A stretch of 64,000 nucleotides of DNA. Origin: Microbacterium luteolum (GTDB lineage: Bacteria > Actinomycetota > Actinomycetes > Actinomycetales > Microbacteriaceae). A program made the position numbers and the translations under genes. Shown here piece by piece: positions 43,300 to 52,968 of this stretch. Where the stretch lies: assembly GCF_039533965.1 (NCBI RefSeq), contig NZ_BAAAUN010000001.1, forward strand, positions 558,001-622,000, in the 5' to 3' direction. The notes beneath the pieces are model-generated. The model had not been told where the DNA came from. It worked only from the letters and a program-made list of their open reading frames with translations, and did not search any database. Each line of letters opens with the position of its first letter. Position 1 is the first letter of the stretch.

Positions 43300-43785
43300 T
43301 CAGGCCCTCGGGTCCGGAAGGAGGGAGCCGTCGCGCTCGAACTCCGCGATCTGCCCGATCCGGCGGACGTGACGCTCCTCGCCGGAGAACGGCGTCGCGA
43401 TGAAGCGGTCGATCAGGCCCGTGACCTCTTCGTACGTGTGCTGTCGCGCACCGATGGAGATGACGTTCGCATCGTTGTGCTCGCGCGCCAGCTCGGCCGT
43501 CGAGAGGTTCCAGACGAGTGCTGCCCGGACGCCCTGCACCTTGTTCGCGGCGATCTGCTCCCCATTGCCGGACCCTCCGAAGACGATGCCGAGCGCCTCC
43601 ACGCCGGCCGTCTGGTCGGCGACGACCGCCTGAGCCGCACGGATGCAGAAGGCGGGATAGTCGTCGACCGCGTCGTAGACGATCGGACCGTGATCGATGA
43701 CCTCATGTCCGGCGGTGCGCAGGTGATCCTGCAGCTGCGTGGAGAAGTCGAGACCCGCGTGGTCGGTGGCGATGTGGATGCGCAT
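43300..43785 (-). CDS. rpiB: Ribose-5-phosphate isomerase B
   Basis: A 161-residue enzyme with the RpiB pattern: MRIHIATDHAGLDFSTQLQD at the N terminus, GIVFGGSGNGEQIAANKVQG around residues 69-88 (active-site Glu) and WNLSTAELAREHNDANVISI. It interconverts ribose 5-phosphate and ribulose 5-phosphate in the pentose phosphate pathway. The ATG at 43785 matches the family start; an ATG three codons earlier is possible. The frame is open for another 3.6 kb upstream, but that is antisense to pepN and hemH. Confidence 0.93.
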   Translation of the reverse strand: MRIHIATDHAGLDFSTQLQDHLRTAGHEVIDHGPIVYDAVDDYPAFCIRAAQAVVADQTAGVEALGIVFGGSGNGEQIAANKVQGVRAALVWNLSTAELAREHNDANVISIGARQHTYEEVTGLIDRFIATPFSGEERHVRRIGQIAEFERDGSLLPDPRA

Positions 43786-43823
43786 GGCTCCCATCCTAGA
43801 AGCGGCGACCGCGCGAGGGGATG

Positions 43824-45008
43824 TCAGGGGGCGACGCCCGCCGCGGCCGGCTTGAACCCCGCACGGATGTTCTCGCAGCATCCGGGACGACAGACGTCGA
43901 ACCCGCCGGGCAGCGCGGTGACGTGCGGGCGCTCCTCGTTGGGGCGGCCCTGGAGCCGCTCCTCGATCAGGTCCACGATCCCCGCGACGAACGAGGGCGA
44001 GACGCCGGGGGTGGGGGTGCGCGTGAACGCGAGCCCTGCCTCCTCCGCGGCCTCGGCGGCCTCGGTGTCGAGATCCCACAGCACTTCCATGTGATCGCTC
44101 ATGAACCCGACGGGCACCACGGCCACGGCCGTGCGACCGCGGGAGGGCAGCTCGCCGATCACGTCGCAGACGTCGGGCTCCAGCCAGGGCTGGGAGGCGG
44201 GACCGGAACGCGACTGGTAGACGAGTTCCCAGGAGACGCCCGCCGCTGCCGGCACGCTCTCGCGGACGCGGTCCATGACCCATGCGGCGACGGCCAGGTG
44301 CTGGGCCGCGTAGGCGCCGCCCTCGCCCCATTCGATGTCGCGAGCGCCCGAGCGCTCGGCGTCGGCCGTCGGGATGCTGTGGGTGGAGAAGAGGATCTGG
44401 ATGTCGGCCGCGGCGTTGCCGGCGGCCAGGAACTGCTCGACCGCCTCGCGCACCCCGGTCTCGAAGGCCTCGACGAAGCCCGGGTGGTCGTAGAAGGGAC
44501 GGATCTTGTCGATCGTGACGGTGTCGCCGAGCCCGGTGTCCTCGAGGATCCGCGCGAAGTCCTCGCGATACTGGCGGCAGCTGGAGAAGGAGCTGTAGGC
44601 GCTCGTCGCGAAGGCCAGGAGCGTGTTGTGCCCCTGAGCGGAGGCTTCCGCCACCACCTCTTCGAGGTACGGGGCCCAGTTGCGGTTGCCCCAGTACACG
44701 GGCAGGTCGATCCCGCGGTCCGCGAGTTCCGCCTCGAGGGCTTCCTTGAGCACCCGGTTCTGACCGTTGATCGGGCTCACACCGCCGAAGTGGCGATAGT
44801 GGTGGGCGACCTCCTCCAGTCGCTCGTCCGGGATGCCGCGACCCCTCGTGACGTTGCGCAGGAACGGGATCACGTCGTCCTGGCCCTCCGGTCCGCCGAA
44901 GCCCGCCAGGAGGATGCCGTCGTAGGCGACCGGCGTCGTCACGAACGGTGCGCCGCCGGCAGCGGCAGTCGAGGCAAAGAGGACGGTGTTCGGCTCGGTC
45001 GCAGTCAC
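43824..45008 (-). CDS. hemH: Ferrochelatase (coproporphyrin type), probable [2Fe-2S] enzyme
   Basis: A 394-residue ferrochelatase with LLAGFGGPEGQDDVIPFLRN near residues 33-52, HYRHFGGVSPING near 70-82, and the catalytic FSTHSIPTAD. Cys residues at about 144 (SSCRQYRED) and 373, 377 and 378 (CRPGCC) lie where actinobacterial ferrochelatases bind a [2Fe-2S] cluster, although the C-terminal spacing differs from the mycobacterial one. In actinobacteria this enzyme inserts iron into coproporphyrin III. The N terminus is about 25 residues longer than usual. Confidence 0.93.
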   Translation of the reverse strand: MTATEPNTVLFASTAAAGGAPFVTTPVAYDGILLAGFGGPEGQDDVIPFLRNVTRGRGIPDERLEEVAHHYRHFGGVSPINGQNRVLKEALEAELADRGIDLPVYWGNRNWAPYLEEVVAEASAQGHNTLLAFATSAYSSFSSCRQYREDFARILEDTGLGDTVTIDKIRPFYDHPGFVEAFETGVREAVEQFLAAGNAAADIQILFSTHSIPTADAERSGARDIEWGEGGAYAAQHLAVAAWVMDRVRESVPAAAGVSWELVYQSRSGPASQPWLEPDVCDVIGELPSRGRTAVAVVPVGFMSDHMEVLWDLDTEAAEAAEEAGLAFTRTPTPGVSPSFVAGIVDLIEERLQGRPNEERPHVTALPGGFDVCRPGCCENIRAGFKPAAAGVAP

Positions 45009-45132
45009 CCTCCCATCCTTTCACCTCTCCGGAGCGAGCTGGTCCGCTGCTCTGGCGTAGGCTGTCAGGGTTGCCGTCGGCGCCAACTGCGCCCGACTCC
45101 GGTGACATCCCCTCACCCCTGGGAGTACATCT

Positions 45133-47685
45133 GTGCCTGGAGAGAACCTCACCCGCATCGAAGCGCAGGAGCGCCGCGACGTCGTCGACACCCAGTCGTA
45201 CGAGGTGGCCCTCGATCTGACCAAGGGTGCCGAGGTCTTCGGCTCCCGCAGCGTCGTGCGCTTCTCCGCGACGCCTGCGAGCTTCACCTTCATCGACCTG
45301 ATCGCGCGGGAAGTCCGCGAGATCTCCCTCAACGGCGAGCAGCTCGACCCGGACGAGGTCTTCGCCGACTCGCGCATCGCCCTCACCGGACTCCAGGCGG
45401 AGAACGTGCTGGTCGTCGACGCCGACTGCCTGTACACCAACACCGGCGAGGGACTGCACCGCTTCGTCGATCCCGTCGACGAAGAGGTCTACCTCTACTC
45501 GCAGTTCGAGGTCCCGGATTCTCGCCGCGTCTTCGCCGTCTTCGAGCAGCCCGACCTCAAGGCCACGTTCCAGTTCACGATCACGGCCCCTTCGGCATGG
45601 AAGGTCGTCTCCAACTCCCCGACGCCCGAGCCGATCCTCCACGACGACGACGTCACCGCCACGTGGGGCTTCGAGCCGACTCCCCGCATCTCCTCGTACA
45701 TCACCGCGCTCGTCGCAGGACCCTACGAGTCGACCTTCTCGGAGCTGACGAGCGCGTCGGGCCGAGTGATCCCCCTCGGCGTCTACGGCCGCAAGAGCCT
45801 GTGGCAGCACCTCGATGCGGACTACATCTTCGACAAGACCCGCGAAGGCTTCGCGTACTACGAGTCGAAGTTCGGCGTGCCGTATCCGTTCGCGAAGTAC
45901 GACCAGCTCTTCGTGCCCGAGTTCAACGCCGGTGCGATGGAGAACGCGGGCGCGGTCACCTTCACCGAGACCTACGTGTTCCGCAGCAAGGTGACCGACG
46001 CGGTCAAGGAGCGCCGTGTCGTCACGATCCTGCATGAGCTGGCGCACATGTGGTTCGGCGACCTCGTCACCATGAAGTGGTGGAACGACCTCTGGCTCAA
46101 CGAGTCCTTCGCCGAGTGGGCGTCGACCATCGCCACGGCGGAAGCCACCGAATGGACCGAGGCGTGGACCACGTTCAACGCCATGGAGAAGACCTGGGCC
46201 TATCGCCAGGACCAGCTTCCCTCCACGCATCCGATCGTCGCGGAGATCAACGATCTCGAAGACGTCCAGGTCAACTTCGATGGGATCACCTACGCCAAGG
46301 GCGGCTCCGTGCTCAAGCAGCTCGCGGCCTGGGTCGGCATCGAGGCGTTCTTCGGCGGGGTCTCGCAGTACTTCCAGAAGCACTCGTGGGGCAACACGGA
46401 GCTGAGCGACCTGCTCTCCGAGCTCGAGGCCACGAGCGGTCGCGACCTCAGCACGTGGTCGAAGAAGTGGCTCGAGACGGCCGGCGTCAACACGCTGGAG
46501 CCGGTCATCGCCGAAGGCGGCGACGGCACCATCTCGCGTTTCGCCATCACGCAGACCGCGCCGGCCGACTACCCGACGATCCGTCCGCACCGCCTCGGCA
46601 TCGGCTTCTACACGCTGGCCGACGGCACGCTCACGCGCACGCACTACGTCGAGGTCGACGTCGACGGTGATCGCACCGAGGTGCCGGAGCTGCAGGGCAT
46701 CAAGCGCCCCGATCTGGTGCTGCTCAACGACAACGACCTGGCGTACGCCAAGATCCGTCTCGATGAGAAGTCGCTCGCCACGGCGATCGCCCACCTCGCC
46801 GACATCCACGACCCGCTGGCGCGCTCGCTCGTCTGGGGCGCGGCCTGGGATCAGACGCGCGACGCCGAGACCCCGGCGTCCGCCTACATCGACCTGGTGC
46901 TCGGCAACATCGGCCGGGAGACGGAGTCCACGACCGTCCGCACCACGCTCGGCCAGCTGCGGACCGCCGCGACGCTGTACGTGGCACCCGCCGACCGCGA
47001 GGCCGCACGCCTGAAGGTCGCCGACGGCATCTGGGCATTGGCCGAGGCTGCCGAACCCGGCAGCGACAGCCAGCTGCAGTTCGTCACCGCGTTCGCGAAC
47101 GCCCTGGTCACGCCCGAGCACGCCGGAATCGTCGGGCGCCTGCGCTCCGGCGAGGAGACCCTCCCCGGGCTCGAGATCGACGCCGACCTGAACTGGCAGC
47201 TGCTCGTCGGCCTCGCCACGATCGGCGCGACGGATGCCGCGTCCATCGACGCCGCCCTCGCCGCGGACAACACCGCCAAGGGTGGCGAGTTCGCCGCCCA
47301 GGCGCGGGCCGCACTCCCCGACGCGGCGTCGAAGAAGGCCGCGTGGGCCTCGCTCATCGAACGGGACGACGCCCCCAACACGATCGTCCGATCGGCAGCG
47401 CTGGGCTTCGTGCATCCGGCCGGCGCCGAGGCCCTGCGGGAGTTCGTGCCGGCGTACTTCGAGATGCTGCTTCCCGTCTGGGAGTCGCGCTCGTACCAGA
47501 TCGCGCAGTACCTCGTCGTGGGATTGTTCCCGACGGCGCTCGCGGACATCGCGCTGCGTGACGCCACGCGCGCCTGGCTCGCAGCGAACCAGGATGCCGC
47601 GCCGGCGCTCCGCCGTCTCGTCCTGGAGAACCTGGCCGACGTCGAGCGCGCTCTGGCCGCGCAGTCGCGCGACGCGGACGACTGA
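45133..47685 (+). CDS. pepN: Aminopeptidase N (M1 family)
   Basis: An 850-residue zinc aminopeptidase. The exopeptidase motif GAMEN is at residues 267-271 and the zinc site HELAHMWFGD begins at His301, with the third ligand Glu324 in WLNESFAEW, 19 residues after His305. A long C-terminal helical domain follows, ending near LAAQSRDADD. It removes N-terminal residues from peptides. GTG start with GGGAG at a good distance. Monocistronic with a strong hairpin after the stop; the related mycobacterial pepN is likewise near rpiB and glbO. Confidence 0.95.
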   Translation: MPGENLTRIEAQERRDVVDTQSYEVALDLTKGAEVFGSRSVVRFSATPASFTFIDLIAREVREISLNGEQLDPDEVFADSRIALTGLQAENVLVVDADCLYTNTGEGLHRFVDPVDEEVYLYSQFEVPDSRRVFAVFEQPDLKATFQFTITAPSAWKVVSNSPTPEPILHDDDVTATWGFEPTPRISSYITALVAGPYESTFSELTSASGRVIPLGVYGRKSLWQHLDADYIFDKTREGFAYYESKFGVPYPFAKYDQLFVPEFNAGAMENAGAVTFTETYVFRSKVTDAVKERRVVTILHELAHMWFGDLVTMKWWNDLWLNESFAEWASTIATAEATEWTEAWTTFNAMEKTWAYRQDQLPSTHPIVAEINDLEDVQVNFDGITYAKGGSVLKQLAAWVGIEAFFGGVSQYFQKHSWGNTELSDLLSELEATSGRDLSTWSKKWLETAGVNTLEPVIAEGGDGTISRFAITQTAPADYPTIRPHRLGIGFYTLADGTLTRTHYVEVDVDGDRTEVPELQGIKRPDLVLLNDNDLAYAKIRLDEKSLATAIAHLADIHDPLARSLVWGAAWDQTRDAETPASAYIDLVLGNIGRETESTTVRTTLGQLRTAATLYVAPADREAARLKVADGIWALAEAAEPGSDSQLQFVTAFANALVTPEHAGIVGRLRSGEETLPGLEIDADLNWQLLVGLATIGATDAASIDAALAADNTAKGGEFAAQARAALPDAASKKAAWASLIERDDAPNTIVRSAALGFVHPAGAEALREFVPAYFEMLLPVWESRSYQIAQYLVVGLFPTALADIALRDATRAWLAANQDAAPALRRLVLENLADVERALAAQSRDADD

Positions 47686-47691
47686 TCACAC

Positions 47692-47733
47692 CGACAGGCT
47701 CGGCGCCCCGACGCGGGGTCGCCGAGCCTGTCG
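47692..47733. terminator. Hairpin after pepN built from CGACAGGCTC repeats
   Basis: Arms 47692-47705 and 47720-47733 are perfect 14-bp complements (CGACAGGCTCGGCG), and the enclosed CCCC/GGGG extends the stem by four more pairs with one bulge. It starts seven bases after the pepN stop, so it likely terminates that transcript. The CGAC(A/G)GGCTC core recurs at 61811-61849. Confidence 0.7.
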
Positions 47734-47773
47734 TCGTGTCCAGCCTGCGCAGAGGCCCGCTCGCTAGGATCTG

Positions 47774-48853
47774 GTGGTGATGATGATCCCCTTCGAAGTC
47801 ACGGAACCCCCTGTCGAGACCCCGCTCCCGGAGTGGTGGAAGCAGACCCTCCTCGTGCTCGGCGACATCGGCATGAAGGCGCTCGCCGTCGCCCTCATCG
47901 TCGTCAGCTGCATCGTCATCGGACTCATCCTGCGCGTCGTCATCCGTCGCGTGGTGCATCGCATCGTCGACAGCGCCAAGAACAAGGCGGCGGTCGACGA
48001 CACGCAGGCGCTCGAGCGTTCCCCGCTGTCCGACATGCGGCTCGTCCAGCGGACGCGCACGCTCGGAACGATCCTGCAGAACATCGTGAACGTGATGCTC
48101 GTCGTGATCGCGCTCGTGCTCGTGGTCGGCGCCCTCTCCCCCGGTCTCCTCGGCTCCCTGACCCTGCTCACCGCCGCCGTCGGCGCCGGTCTCGGCTTCG
48201 GGGCCCAGAACATCGTCAAGGACGTTCTCAACGGCATCTTCATCGTCGCCGAGGACCAGATCGGGATCGGCGACGTGGTCGACCTGGGGCTCGCGAGCGG
48301 TGTGGTCGAGTACGTCAGCGTGCGCATCACCCAGGTGCGCGACGTGAACGGCACCCTCTGGTACGTGCGCAACGGCGAGGTCACCCGCATCGGCAACATG
48401 TCGCAGGGCTGGGCTCGCGCGATCATCGATCTCGGAGTGCCTGCCGATTCCGATCTGGAGCAGGTCGAGCACACGATGCTCGAGACCGCGCAGGGGCTCG
48501 CGAAGGATCCGAAGTGGCGCACCCGCATCATCGAGAAGCCCGAGCTGTGGGGACTCGAGTCGATCAGCGGGGACGCCCTCGTCGTGCGCATCGTGATCAA
48601 GGCGCGCGCCAACGCGAAGGACGACGTCGCCCAGGAACTCCGCCGACGCCTGCGCGCTGCGCTCACCGAGAAGGAGATCGCGGTGCCGAGCATGGTCGAG
48701 GTCGCCCCGACCGGACTCGACGGAGCTCGACGCGTCCGCGGGGCGAATCCCCCCAGGACCCGCCCCAACGCCGTCACCGGAGTGCCGGTCATCCCTGACC
48801 GCGGGATCTGGCGTCGCAAGAAGCCGACCGACGATGGGAGCCCCCAGAAGTGA
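47774..48853 (+). CDS. Mechanosensitive ion channel family protein (MscS-like)
   Basis: A 359-residue MscS-like protein. Two N-terminal helices (residues about 25-50 and 95-125) precede the pore helix [20 protein letters not shown]; the beta domain follows with [20 protein letters not shown] and the signature [16 protein letters not shown]. The pore Gly/Ala pattern suits an osmotic release valve. Start is uncertain: GTG 47774 or 47777, or ATG 47780 after AGGA. The stop overlaps the globin start (GTGA). Confidence 0.9.
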   Translation: MVMMIPFEVTEPPVETPLPEWWKQTLLVLGDIGMKALAVALIVVSCIVIGLILRVVIRRVVHRIVDSAKNKAAVDDTQALERSPLSDMRLVQRTRTLGTILQNIVNVMLVVIALVLVVGALSPGLLGSLTLLTAAVGAGLGFGAQNIVKDVLNGIFIVAEDQIGIGDVVDLGLASGVVEYVSVRITQVRDVNGTLWYVRNGEVTRIGNMSQGWARAIIDLGVPADSDLEQVEHTMLETAQGLAKDPKWRTRIIEKPELWGLESISGDALVVRIVIKARANAKDDVAQELRRRLRAALTEKEIAVPSMVEVAPTGLDGARRVRGANPPRTRPNAVTGVPVIPDRGIWRRKKPTDDGSPQK

Positions 48854-49299
48854 CGTTCTACGACGAGGTCGGCGGACACGAGACGTTCGCGAAGATCGTC
48901 TCGGTCTTCTATCGCGAGGTCGCGCTTGACCCGGTGCTCAAGCCCATGTACCCCGAGGAGGATCTCGGGCCTGCCGAGCAGCGTCTCCTGATGTTCCTCG
49001 AGCAGTACTGGGGCGGACCGACCACCTACGGCGAGACCCGCGGGCATCCGCGCCTGCGCATGCGGCACATGCCCTTCCACGTCGATCCCGACGCTCGGGA
49101 TCGTTGGCTCCGTCACATGAGGACCGCCGTGGACGAGGCGCAGTTGTCGCCCCTGCACGAATCGACGCTCTGGGACTATCTGGAGCGGGCGGCCTATGCC
49201 ATGGTGAACACATTCGAGCCGTCGGGGATCGGGACCGCCACCGGCGGGCGTCCCACGCTCGAGACCCGATCACGTCAGGAATCAACGGAGAACTCATGA
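48850..49299 (+). CDS. glbO: Group II truncated haemoglobin (GlbO-like)
   Basis: A 149-residue 2-over-2 globin. [20 protein letters not shown] leads the B helix, [20 protein letters not shown] follows, and the proximal His is in [19 protein letters not shown]; the Trp at the G helix (DRWL) is a GlbO marker. GlbO proteins bind O2 and help with redox or nitric oxide metabolism. Coupled to the MscS gene upstream (GTGA) and to the FAD dehydrogenase downstream (ATGA). The C-terminal 25 residues past TFEPSG are variable. Confidence 0.93.
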   Translation: MTFYDEVGGHETFAKIVSVFYREVALDPVLKPMYPEEDLGPAEQRLLMFLEQYWGGPTTYGETRGHPRLRMRHMPFHVDPDARDRWLRHMRTAVDEAQLSPLHESTLWDYLERAAYAMVNTFEPSGIGTATGGRPTLETRSRQESTENS

Positions 49300-50954
49300 C
49301 GAAGACGCCCCTGTCCACTGATGTCCTGGTGATCGGATGGGGGCTGTCCGGGCTGGTCGCCGCCGCCGAGGCCCTCACGGCCGGGCGTCGGGTCATCCTC
49401 ATCGACCAGGAACCGCGGACGAACCTCGGCGGGCAGGCGTGGTGGTCATTCGGCGGACTCTTCTTCATCGACTCCCCCGAGCAGCGTCGTCTGGGCATCA
49501 AGGACTCGCTCGAGCTCGCGACGCAGGACTGGTTCGGCAACGCGGGCTTCGATCGCCCGGAGGATGAGTGGCCGCGGCGGTGGGCAGAGGCCTATCTGCA
49601 GTTCGCGGCCGGCGAGAAGCGCGCCTGGCTGCGTGAGCGCGGCGTCGGCTTCTTCCCCGTGGTCGGGTGGGCGGAGCGCGGCGGGTACGGGGCGATCGGG
49701 CCGGGCAACTCGGTCCCCCGCTTCCACATCACCTGGGGAACCGGGCCAGGGGTCGTCGCGCCGTTCGCAGCCGCGGTCGAGCAGGGCGAGCGCGAGGGAC
49801 ATCTCACGGTGCTGCCGCGCCACCGTGTCTCCGAGCTGATCGTCACCGACGGTGTCGTCACGGGCGCGCGCGGCGACGTGCTGGCGACGAGCGGCGCACG
49901 ACGCGGCGCTGAGTCCTCCCGCGAGGTGATCGGCGGGTTCGAGATCAGCGCCGGCGCCACGATCGTCTCGTCCGGCGGCATCGGCGGAAACCACGACATG
50001 GTGAGAGCGGCCTGGCCCTCGCGTCTCGGCACGCCGCCCGACCACATGCTCACCGGAGTTCCGGCCTACGTCGACGGCTCGATGCAGGCCGTCAGCGAGG
50101 CTGCAGGGGCCCGCCTGATCAACGGCGACCGGATGTGGCACTACGTCGAGGGGATCACGAACTGGGACCCGGTGTGGCCGTCGCACGGCATCCGCATCCT
50201 CCCCGGTCCGTCCTCGCTGTGGCTCGATGCGACCGGCAAGCGGCTTCCTGTCCCGCTGTTCCCGGGCTTCGACACGCTCGGGACACTGGAGCATCTGCGC
50301 ACGACCGGCCACGACCACTCCTGGTTCGTCACCTCGCGGAGCATCGTCGAGAAGGAGTTCGCGCTCTCCGGCAGCGAGCAGAATCCCGACCTCACCGGCA
50401 AAGACGTGGGGCTGCTGCTCACCTCCCGACTCGCGAAGGGCCCGACCGGTCCGGTGCAGGCGTTCCTCGACGAGGGCGAGGACTTCATCGTGGAATCGGA
50501 CCTCGAGTCCCTGCTCGAGCAGATGCAGCAGCATCCGGGCGGCGAGGCTCTCGACATCGAGAACGTGCGACGCGAGGTCGTCGCGCGTGACCGCGAGATG
50601 GACAACGACTTCACGAAGGACGCGCAGATCGGGATGCTGCGCTCGATGCGCAGTTACCGCGGCGACAAGCTGATCCGCACCGCGGCGCCGCATCGTCTGC
50701 AGGATCCGGCAGCCGGGCCCCTCATCGCGGTCAAGCTGCACGTGCTCACGCGGAAGTCGCTCGGCGGCATCAACACCGACCTCGACGGGAGGGCACTCGA
50801 TGCCGCGGGCGCAGTGATCCCCGGGCTGTATGCCGCAGGAGAGGCGAGCGGCTTCGGCGGTGGGGGCGTGCACGGGTACCGGGCGCTGGAGGGAACCTTC
50901 CTCGGAGGATGCCTGTTCTCCGGCCGCCAGGCGGGACGCGCCGCCGCGCGCTGA
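49296..50954 (+). CDS. FAD-binding dehydrogenase (fumarate reductase/ketosteroid dehydrogenase-like flavoprotein)
   Basis: A 552-residue flavoprotein starting [20 protein letters not shown] with the FAD-binding GxGxxG-type motif (here GWGLSG, residues 14-19), and ending [20 protein letters not shown], the FAD-binding and C-terminal signature of the fumarate reductase-like family. The substrate cannot be named; relatives act on ketosteroids or 2-oxo compounds. It overlaps the globin gene by four bases (ATGA), so the two are translated together. The active-site Arg/His set should be checked by alignment. Confidence 0.9.
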   Translation: MTKTPLSTDVLVIGWGLSGLVAAAEALTAGRRVILIDQEPRTNLGGQAWWSFGGLFFIDSPEQRRLGIKDSLELATQDWFGNAGFDRPEDEWPRRWAEAYLQFAAGEKRAWLRERGVGFFPVVGWAERGGYGAIGPGNSVPRFHITWGTGPGVVAPFAAAVEQGEREGHLTVLPRHRVSELIVTDGVVTGARGDVLATSGARRGAESSREVIGGFEISAGATIVSSGGIGGNHDMVRAAWPSRLGTPPDHMLTGVPAYVDGSMQAVSEAAGARLINGDRMWHYVEGITNWDPVWPSHGIRILPGPSSLWLDATGKRLPVPLFPGFDTLGTLEHLRTTGHDHSWFVTSRSIVEKEFALSGSEQNPDLTGKDVGLLLTSRLAKGPTGPVQAFLDEGEDFIVESDLESLLEQMQQHPGGEALDIENVRREVVARDREMDNDFTKDAQIGMLRSMRSYRGDKLIRTAAPHRLQDPAAGPLIAVKLHVLTRKSLGGINTDLDGRALDAAGAVIPGLYAAGEASGFGGGGVHGYRALEGTFLGGCLFSGRQAGRAAAR

Positions 50955-50967
50955 GTCAGCGAGGGGC

Positions 50968-51633
50968 TCAGCCGGCAGTACCGGTGTCGCGGACGGCCGT
51001 CAGCCCGGATGCGACCGGTCCGCGCGCCAGCACATGCCCGCGCCGGAACGCCAGGCGGGTCCATCGTCCCGAGCGCATCACGGGGACCTCCTCCTCGCCC
51101 GAGATGAATCCCAGGGCGTCGGCGGCGAAGGCGATCCCTCGGGGCAGGCCGCCCAGATCGTCGTCGGGCTCGCCCCAGATCGCCGCGCGCAGCGCACGAA
51201 CGGCCTCCTCGCCCGATCCCGGCGTCGCCCCTCGTGCGACGGCGGAGATGCCCCACTGTGCACGCTGAGCGATCATCGACGCCGGAAGCGTCGCCGCCGG
51301 CGTCCAGTCCCCTCGGGGCGGTGCGACCCCGGCCCAGGCCGGTGAGAGTCCCGTCTCCGGGAGCGTCAAGCGCAACGGGTCGTCGGCCGCCGTGAGCTGG
51401 TCGACGACGATGTCGCACTCGAGCTCCGGGTCGGCGTGCACGATGCGCATGGCGAGCACGGTGGGCGTGCTGTCGAAGAGCCCGTGCGGGGCGAGTGCTG
51501 CCGTCGTCAGCGCGAGGACGCCGTTCGATGCCTGCAGCCGCACGCCGTCATCCGTGATCCTCGTCGCCCTCCCCACGAACGTGAGGACGTCCTTCGCCGT
51601 TTCGGGATCGGTGAGGAGAAGGTGATGCGGCAC
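50968..51633 (-). CDS. Conserved hypothetical protein
   Basis: A 221-residue protein I do not recognise. It begins MPHHLLLTDPETAKDVLTFV and is Ala/Pro/Arg-rich, with no membrane helix and no obvious catalytic motif. The second half contains WGISAVARGATPGSGEEAVR and ends in VASGLTAVRDTGTAG. Homologues seem to be restricted to related actinobacteria. Coding is supported by lack of a competing frame, sharp gene boundaries and position between two real genes. Confidence 0.7.
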   Translation of the reverse strand: MPHHLLLTDPETAKDVLTFVGRATRITDDGVRLQASNGVLALTTAALAPHGLFDSTPTVLAMRIVHADPELECDIVVDQLTAADDPLRLTLPETGLSPAWAGVAPPRGDWTPAATLPASMIAQRAQWGISAVARGATPGSGEEAVRALRAAIWGEPDDDLGGLPRGIAFAADALGFISGEEEVPVMRSGRWTRLAFRRGHVLARGPVASGLTAVRDTGTAG

Positions 51634-51683
51634 GCGTTCTAAACTACCAACGGACCGGTGCCCGCGGTCGCGGAGAGGAAAGA

Positions 51684-52568
51684 ATGAGCCCCGAAGACCA
51701 CGCCATCCGGACCGTCGAACGACTGCTCGACGTGCTCGACCTCGAGGTCACGCAGGCGCGCACCACCGAGGACATCTTCACCGGGGCATCGCATCCGATG
51801 CCGACCGGGCGCATCTACGGGGGTCAGGTCCTGGCGCAGAGCCTGATCGCCGCGGAGCGCACCCTCCCCGAGGATCGCGCCGTCCACTCGATGCACGGCT
51901 ACTTCCTTCGTCCGGGGGATGCGAGTCAGGGGATCACGATCGCCGTCGACCGCATCCACGACGGCCGGTCGTTCTCGACGCGGCGGTCCCAGGCGTACCA
52001 GAACGGCGTGCCGATCTTCTCGATGATCGCGTCGTTCCAGGACGCGGATCCGGGCGTGGAGCATGCGGAGCCGATGCCGGAGGGGATGCCTGCCCCGGAG
52101 GATCTCGCTCCGGACGAGGATCGCGTGGAGGGACTCCCCGGAGGGACCGCGCGGATGCTGAGCGAGCGGGCTGCCGACATCCGACACGTGGACTCTCCGC
52201 TCTACCTGCCGAGCGACGATCCGCATGTGGCCAGACAGGCGGTCTGGATGCGCATGCGCGCGCCGCTTCCCGACGATCAGCGCCTGCACCGCGCGGCGCT
52301 CGCCTATCTGAGCGACATGACGATCCAGGAGTCGATCCTGCGGGCGCACGGCGTGTATTGGGCGATGCCGGGGCTGAAGGTCGCGAGCCTCGACCATGCG
52401 ATGTGGTGGCATCGTCCGGCCCGGGTGGACGAGTGGCTGCTCTACGTGCAGGAGTCGCCGAACGCGCGCGGGGGCCGGGGACTCGCCACCGGACGGATCT
52501 ACTCCCGCGAAGGCGGTCTCGTGGCCAGCGTCGCGCAGGAGATCATGATCCGCGTGCCCGCGGACTAG
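51684..52568 (+). CDS. tesB: Acyl-CoA thioesterase II (TesB-like)
   Basis: A 294-residue protein with two hot-dog halves. The first has MPTGRIYGGQVLAQSLIAAE and SMHGYFLRPGDASQGITIAV (residues 38-90), the second DQRLHRAALAYLSDMTIQES with the catalytic Asp and ASLDHAMWWHRPARVDEWLL. TesB cleaves medium- and long-chain acyl-CoA to free acid and CoA. AGAGGAAAG lies before the ATG. The stop TAG shares bases with the stop of the converging HNH gene. Confidence 0.93.
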   Translation: MSPEDHAIRTVERLLDVLDLEVTQARTTEDIFTGASHPMPTGRIYGGQVLAQSLIAAERTLPEDRAVHSMHGYFLRPGDASQGITIAVDRIHDGRSFSTRRSQAYQNGVPIFSMIASFQDADPGVEHAEPMPEGMPAPEDLAPDEDRVEGLPGGTARMLSERAADIRHVDSPLYLPSDDPHVARQAVWMRMRAPLPDDQRLHRAALAYLSDMTIQESILRAHGVYWAMPGLKVASLDHAMWWHRPARVDEWLLYVQESPNARGGRGLATGRIYSREGGLVASVAQEIMIRVPAD

Positions 52569-52933
52569 TCCCGACTGAGCGTGGGCAGGATCTCGGCGTA
52601 GCGGACGAGGAAGCGGCGCTCGTCGAGCTTCTTGCGGCGCAGCCAACCGGTGACCTCGCTGTTGCTCTTGCTCGCATTGCAGGACGCGCACGCCGGGACG
52701 ACGTTGTCGACGGTGTATCGCCCGCCCCGGGAGATCGGCATGACGCAGTCGCGCTGGAGCCGGTCGTCGTGCACACCGCAGTATGCGCATCCGCCCCAGG
52801 CCGCCACGATGTCGGCCCACTGGGACGGGGTGAGGTCGTTGGTCACCTTGTCGAGCCGGCGCTGCCGCCGTTTCGCGTAGCGTGCACGCGCCGCCGATGA
52901 CGTGGTGGCGGGGAATCGTCGGCGTGAGGGCAC
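52565..52933 (-). CDS. HNH endonuclease domain protein
   Basis: A 122-residue small HNH protein with the zinc-linked pattern CAYCG...RDCVMPISRGGRYTVDNVVPACASCNASK around residues 45-85; the central His is replaced by R-D-C in the usual D-H position, so the catalytic site should be checked. Basic N-terminal 35 residues. A mycobacterial neighbour (Rv2469c) in the same region is similar. The GTG start at 52933 has no clear ribosome site and is the least certain part. Confidence 0.8.
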   Translation of the reverse strand: MPSRRRFPATTSSAARARYAKRRQRRLDKVTNDLTPSQWADIVAAWGGCAYCGVHDDRLQRDCVMPISRGGRYTVDNVVPACASCNASKSNSEVTGWLRRKKLDERRFLVRYAEILPTLSRD

Positions 52934-52968
52934 ACGACGACGGTACCGCGACGAGGCGGCGAATCGGT

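Noticed and set aside
43300..47415. A single open frame of 1371 codons on the minus strand.
   Set aside because: It is the rpiB frame running without a stop through hemH and pepN on other frames. Its N-terminal 1200 residues are low-complexity Arg/Gly/Glu/Asp-rich and antisense to known genes, a common effect of very high GC.
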